Source: Comamonadaceae bacterium
GTDB taxonomy: Bacteria > Pseudomonadota > Gammaproteobacteria > Burkholderiales > Burkholderiaceae_C
Direction: 5' to 3'
Length of the DNA stretch: 64,000 bases
Assembly: GCA_947454955.1 (NCBI GenBank)
Contig: CANGLW010000002.1
Coordinates: 62,001-126,000 of the forward strand
Below are positions 62,309-64,000 of this stretch, piece after piece. The notes under the pieces are model-generated. The model ran no database searches. It was not told the DNA's origin and saw only the letters and a list, made by a program, of their open reading frames with translations. How positions within the stretch are numbered: the first letter of the stretch is position 1; each line of letters begins with the position of its first letter. A program made the position numbers and the translations under genes.

Positions 62309-62350
62309 ATCATAGAAAGTGCTTTTCACGGTTCGATTGACCCTGGTCAA
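62309..62350 (-). promoter_or_regulatory. oxc promoter: TTGAC-N4-GTCAA box and -10 element
   Basis: TTGAC-CCTG-GTCAA (62337-62350) is a perfect FNR/CRP-type dyad. On the minus strand a -10 hexamer TATGAT (62314-62309, 5 of 6 matches) begins after exactly 22 nt, putting the box centre at -41.5 for oxc. For the divergent Crp/Fnr gene the same spacing shows no good -10, so the box could repress or weakly affect it. The same arrangement is found before kaiC (12214-12255). Confidence 0.78.
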
Positions 62351-62404
62351 TTTTCAAAAAATTGCATGGTGTGAACTCGGTCAGCACACCTTTTACAAAT
62401 CCAC

Positions 62405-63013
62405 ATGTCCAGCATTGCCAACCATTCTGAGAAAAACATCATTCGCGTTCAGCTGCGGCAGAACGTGGTGCTCAAAAGTTTGTCTCAGGAAGAACATGCC
62501 GAGTTGGAAGGTTTGTTGCAGGTGGTGGAGTGCCAAAAAGGCGACTACCTCTTACATCAGGGCGTGCACGAGATGGAGCAGTACTTCATCTTGGACGGGA
62601 TCCTCAAGCGCATGGTGACCAACCAGCAGGCCAAGGAAATGATTCTGCGGTTTGCGGACGAACGCGACATGGAGACCAGTTATGCCGCATGGTGCTTGCG
62701 CACGCCCACGCCGTACAGCATTTTGTCGGTTACCAAAGCGCGTGTGGTCAAGCTGCCCATGCCACAGTGGATCTCGTTCATGGACCGGCACCCCGAGGTT
62801 AAAAAAACCTTCGAGTTCCAGGTGATGAACTTGATGAGTGAGATCATGGGCCACACCATCACTTTGCATTTGCTTGACGCGCCAGGTCGGGTCCAGCGTT
62901 TCATCCGCAAGCAACCGGATTTGTTCGAGCGCATCCCGAAAAAAGAGCTGGCCTCGTACCTGAATTTGTCAGCGGAAACATTGAGTCGACTCAAGCAGCG
63001 CGGCAAGATCTGA
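62405..63013 (+). CDS. Crp/Fnr-family transcriptional regulator
   Basis: The 202-residue protein has an N-terminal cyclic-nucleotide-binding-type beta-roll (VVECQKGDYLLHQGVHEMEQYFILDGILKRMVTN), a dimerisation helix, and a C-terminal helix-turn-helix (IPKKELASYLNLSAETLSRLKQRGKI). The recognition helix has E191-x-x-S194-R195, the residue pattern by which FNR reads TTGAT/ATCAA half-sites. It lacks an N-terminal cysteine cluster, so it does not hold an FNR [4Fe-4S] centre. Residues for cAMP binding are not evident. It is divergent from oxc and its stop abuts the next convergent gene. Confidence 0.92.
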   Translation: MSSIANHSEKNIIRVQLRQNVVLKSLSQEEHAELEGLLQVVECQKGDYLLHQGVHEMEQYFILDGILKRMVTNQQAKEMILRFADERDMETSYAAWCLRTPTPYSILSVTKARVVKLPMPQWISFMDRHPEVKKTFEFQVMNLMSEIMGHTITLHLLDAPGRVQRFIRKQPDLFERIPKKELASYLNLSAETLSRLKQRGKI

Positions 63014-63847
63014 TCAGGTCTTGGAGTAGGTGAACAAGCGGGTTGAGGTCATCAAGCGCAATTCGTTGCGCACCGAGGTCACGCCTTTGACTTCCGTCGC
63101 TACTTTTTCCACCTCGGTTTTTTCACGCTCGTTGATCACAATGCCGCGCAACAGTACGTTGCCGTTTTCGGCTTCGATGGTGATGTTGATCTCGGCGGTG
63201 GCCTCATGGTCTTTGAGCTTGGCACGCACGCGTGCAGCCAGCGTCATGTTGTTCAAAAGCTTGCGTGACTCTTCGGTCTCTTGAAACTCGGGTCGCTGTG
63301 TGAGCGCCCTGATTTGTTCCACGCAGCTGTGCACCGACAAGCGGTCGGTGTTGAGCACCACGTCGTAGAGCACCGGGTCACCCCAGGTCACGCCAAACTG
63401 CTGTTGCATGCGGCTGGCATGGGCATCGTCGCTTCGGCGAATTTCTGACTCGGCAAACTCGCGGTCATCGGTTTCCAGGTGGTTCATCAGCCACTCCACC
63501 CGCTTGCTCATCGAACGGGTGATGCGCACACACACCACATGCGGCACAGGGCGCAACAAACACGTGGCCCCCCAGCCGCGTATGACCACATTGCCTTGGT
63601 CGGCCTGGGTGAACACCTCTTCGGCCGAATACAAAGCGAAGCGGTCTTTGTCGTTTTTCACGCGCTCAATCAGCGTGGCCTTGCCTTCGCGCAGACGGCT
63701 GATGACGCTGGTGGAGACGTGCAGTTTGCCAGCGAGGTGGTCCACCACCTCGTGGCGCATGACACTGAGGTTCATGCTGGCGGCGAGTTCAATGGCCACG
63801 TCTTTGGCCAAAGAACCCATCTCTTGCGTCATGGCGATGATGGGCAT
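63014..63847 (-). CDS. Cytidylate-kinase-like domain fused to BON domain
   Basis: The 277-residue protein has an N-terminal cytidylate-kinase-like P-loop domain (residues about 1-190: PIIAMTQEMGSLAKDVAIELAASMNLSVMRHEVVDHLAGKL, VIRGWGATCLLRPVPHVVCVRI) and a C-terminal BON domain (about 205-270: AARVRAKLKDHEATAEINITIEAENGNVLLRGIVINEREKTEVEKVATEVKGVTSVRNEL). The usual GxGKS P-loop is reduced to QEMGSLAKD, as in the PF13189-type family. BON domains are normally envelope- or lipid-associated, so this cytoplasmic combination is unusual. AAGGA precedes the ATG. It follows tctA by 10 bp. Confidence 0.85.
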   Translation of the reverse strand: MPIIAMTQEMGSLAKDVAIELAASMNLSVMRHEVVDHLAGKLHVSTSVISRLREGKATLIERVKNDKDRFALYSAEEVFTQADQGNVVIRGWGATCLLRPVPHVVCVRITRSMSKRVEWLMNHLETDDREFAESEIRRSDDAHASRMQQQFGVTWGDPVLYDVVLNTDRLSVHSCVEQIRALTQRPEFQETEESRKLLNNMTLAARVRAKLKDHEATAEINITIEAENGNVLLRGIVINEREKTEVEKVATEVKGVTSVRNELRLMTSTRLFTYSKT

Positions 63848-63857
63848 GGTGATTCCT

Positions 63858-64000
63858 TCAGTCCACAGGACGCTCGGCAGCGAACTCGTCTTGCTTGGGC
63901 GCTTTGATCAAGGCCAGTGCTTTGGAAATCACAGGCCAGAGCAAGAGCACCAGGGCCAGTGCGGTGATGGAACCCACCAGGCCGTTGGAGAACATGATGG
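63858..64000 (-). CDS. Tripartite tricarboxylate transporter permease TctA (C-terminal fragment at window edge)
   Basis: Only the last 46 codons are visible: MFSNGLVGSITALALVLLLWPVISKAL, a hydrophobic segment, then a charged tail KAPKQDEFAAERPVD. This is the characteristic C-terminus of TctA, the large membrane subunit of TTT transporters that work with Bug/TctC binding proteins. The gene runs off the right edge. It is the only transporter membrane component seen for the Bug proteins in this window. Confidence 0.75.
   Translation of the reverse strand, partial: IMFSNGLVGSITALALVLLLWPVISKALALIKAPKQDEFAAERPVD

Noticed and set aside
1..64000. CRISPR arrays, insertion sequences, prophage genes, rRNA
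   Set aside because: No regularly spaced repeats of CRISPR size, transposase, integrase, phage or rRNA sequences were recognised; the only tandem arrays are the hairpins at 5161 and the 12-bp repeats at 57212.

Overview
The window is about 64 kb of GC-rich, gene-dense DNA. It most likely comes from a betaproteobacterium of the order Burkholderiales, close to Comamonadaceae (Limnohabitans/Rhodoferax-like). This rests on the gene order thrS-infC-rpmI-rplT-pheS-pheT-ihfA-merR-tRNA-Pro, the abundance of Bug/TctC solute-binding proteins, the phaC-phaA-phaB operon, and short GCTA-N9-TAGC palindromes scattered through the sequence. The assignment is inference from gene content; no search was run.

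Layout. 0-2.4 kb: 5'-truncated isocitrate lyase and a ketopantoate-reductase-like protein. 2.5-10.8 kb: core translation genes with unusual cis elements, namely a perfect intrinsic terminator ending six bases before the thrS start, an AUC start codon for infC, three tandem hairpins between infC and rpmI, and tRNA-Pro(GGG). 10.9-16.1 kb: an accessory region with a zinc alcohol dehydrogenase diverging from a kaiC-kaiB-kaiB-PAS/HD-GYP operon (KaiC-type clock ATPase linked to c-di-GMP turnover), then small overlapping coiled-coil reading frames. 16.2-31 kb: two convergent catabolic operons (serine hydrolase, SDR, DUF35 plus thiolase-like pair, Bug, CoA ligase, CMD; and Bug, deacetylase, amidase, cupin) and a third unit (Bug, LLM flavin monooxygenase, flavin reductase). 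An IclR regulator is flanked by two copies of one operator.

31-43 kb: a sulfur-oxidation (Sox) island with MBL hydrolases, SCO protein, a SoxR/BigR-like ArsR repressor, soxCDYZAX, soxB and a YeeE/YedE permease. Two matching AT-rich operator-like sites lie upstream of its two operons. 43-52 kb: lipocalin, a 1926-residue animal-type heme peroxidase with RTX and cadherin-like repeats, and a small NUDIX-FAH-ABM operon diverging from pgeF. 52-57 kb: phaC-phaA-phaB for polyhydroxybutyrate, then a PfkB-family sugar kinase. 57-62 kb: oxalate catabolism (oxc-frc, a second frc paralogue, a PAS protein) with a divergent Crp/Fnr regulator. 63-64 kb: a cytidylate-kinase-like/BON fusion and the C-terminus of a TctA permease.

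The most interesting observation is regulatory. The kaiC and oxc promoters both carry a TTGAC-N4-GTCAA box placed exactly 22 nt upstream of a -10-like hexamer, which is class II FNR/CRP geometry. The Crp/Fnr protein encoded next to oxc has the E-x-x-S-R recognition-helix pattern that reads such boxes. This suggests that the Kai/c-di-GMP operon and oxalate catabolism belong to one regulon, possibly under this protein.
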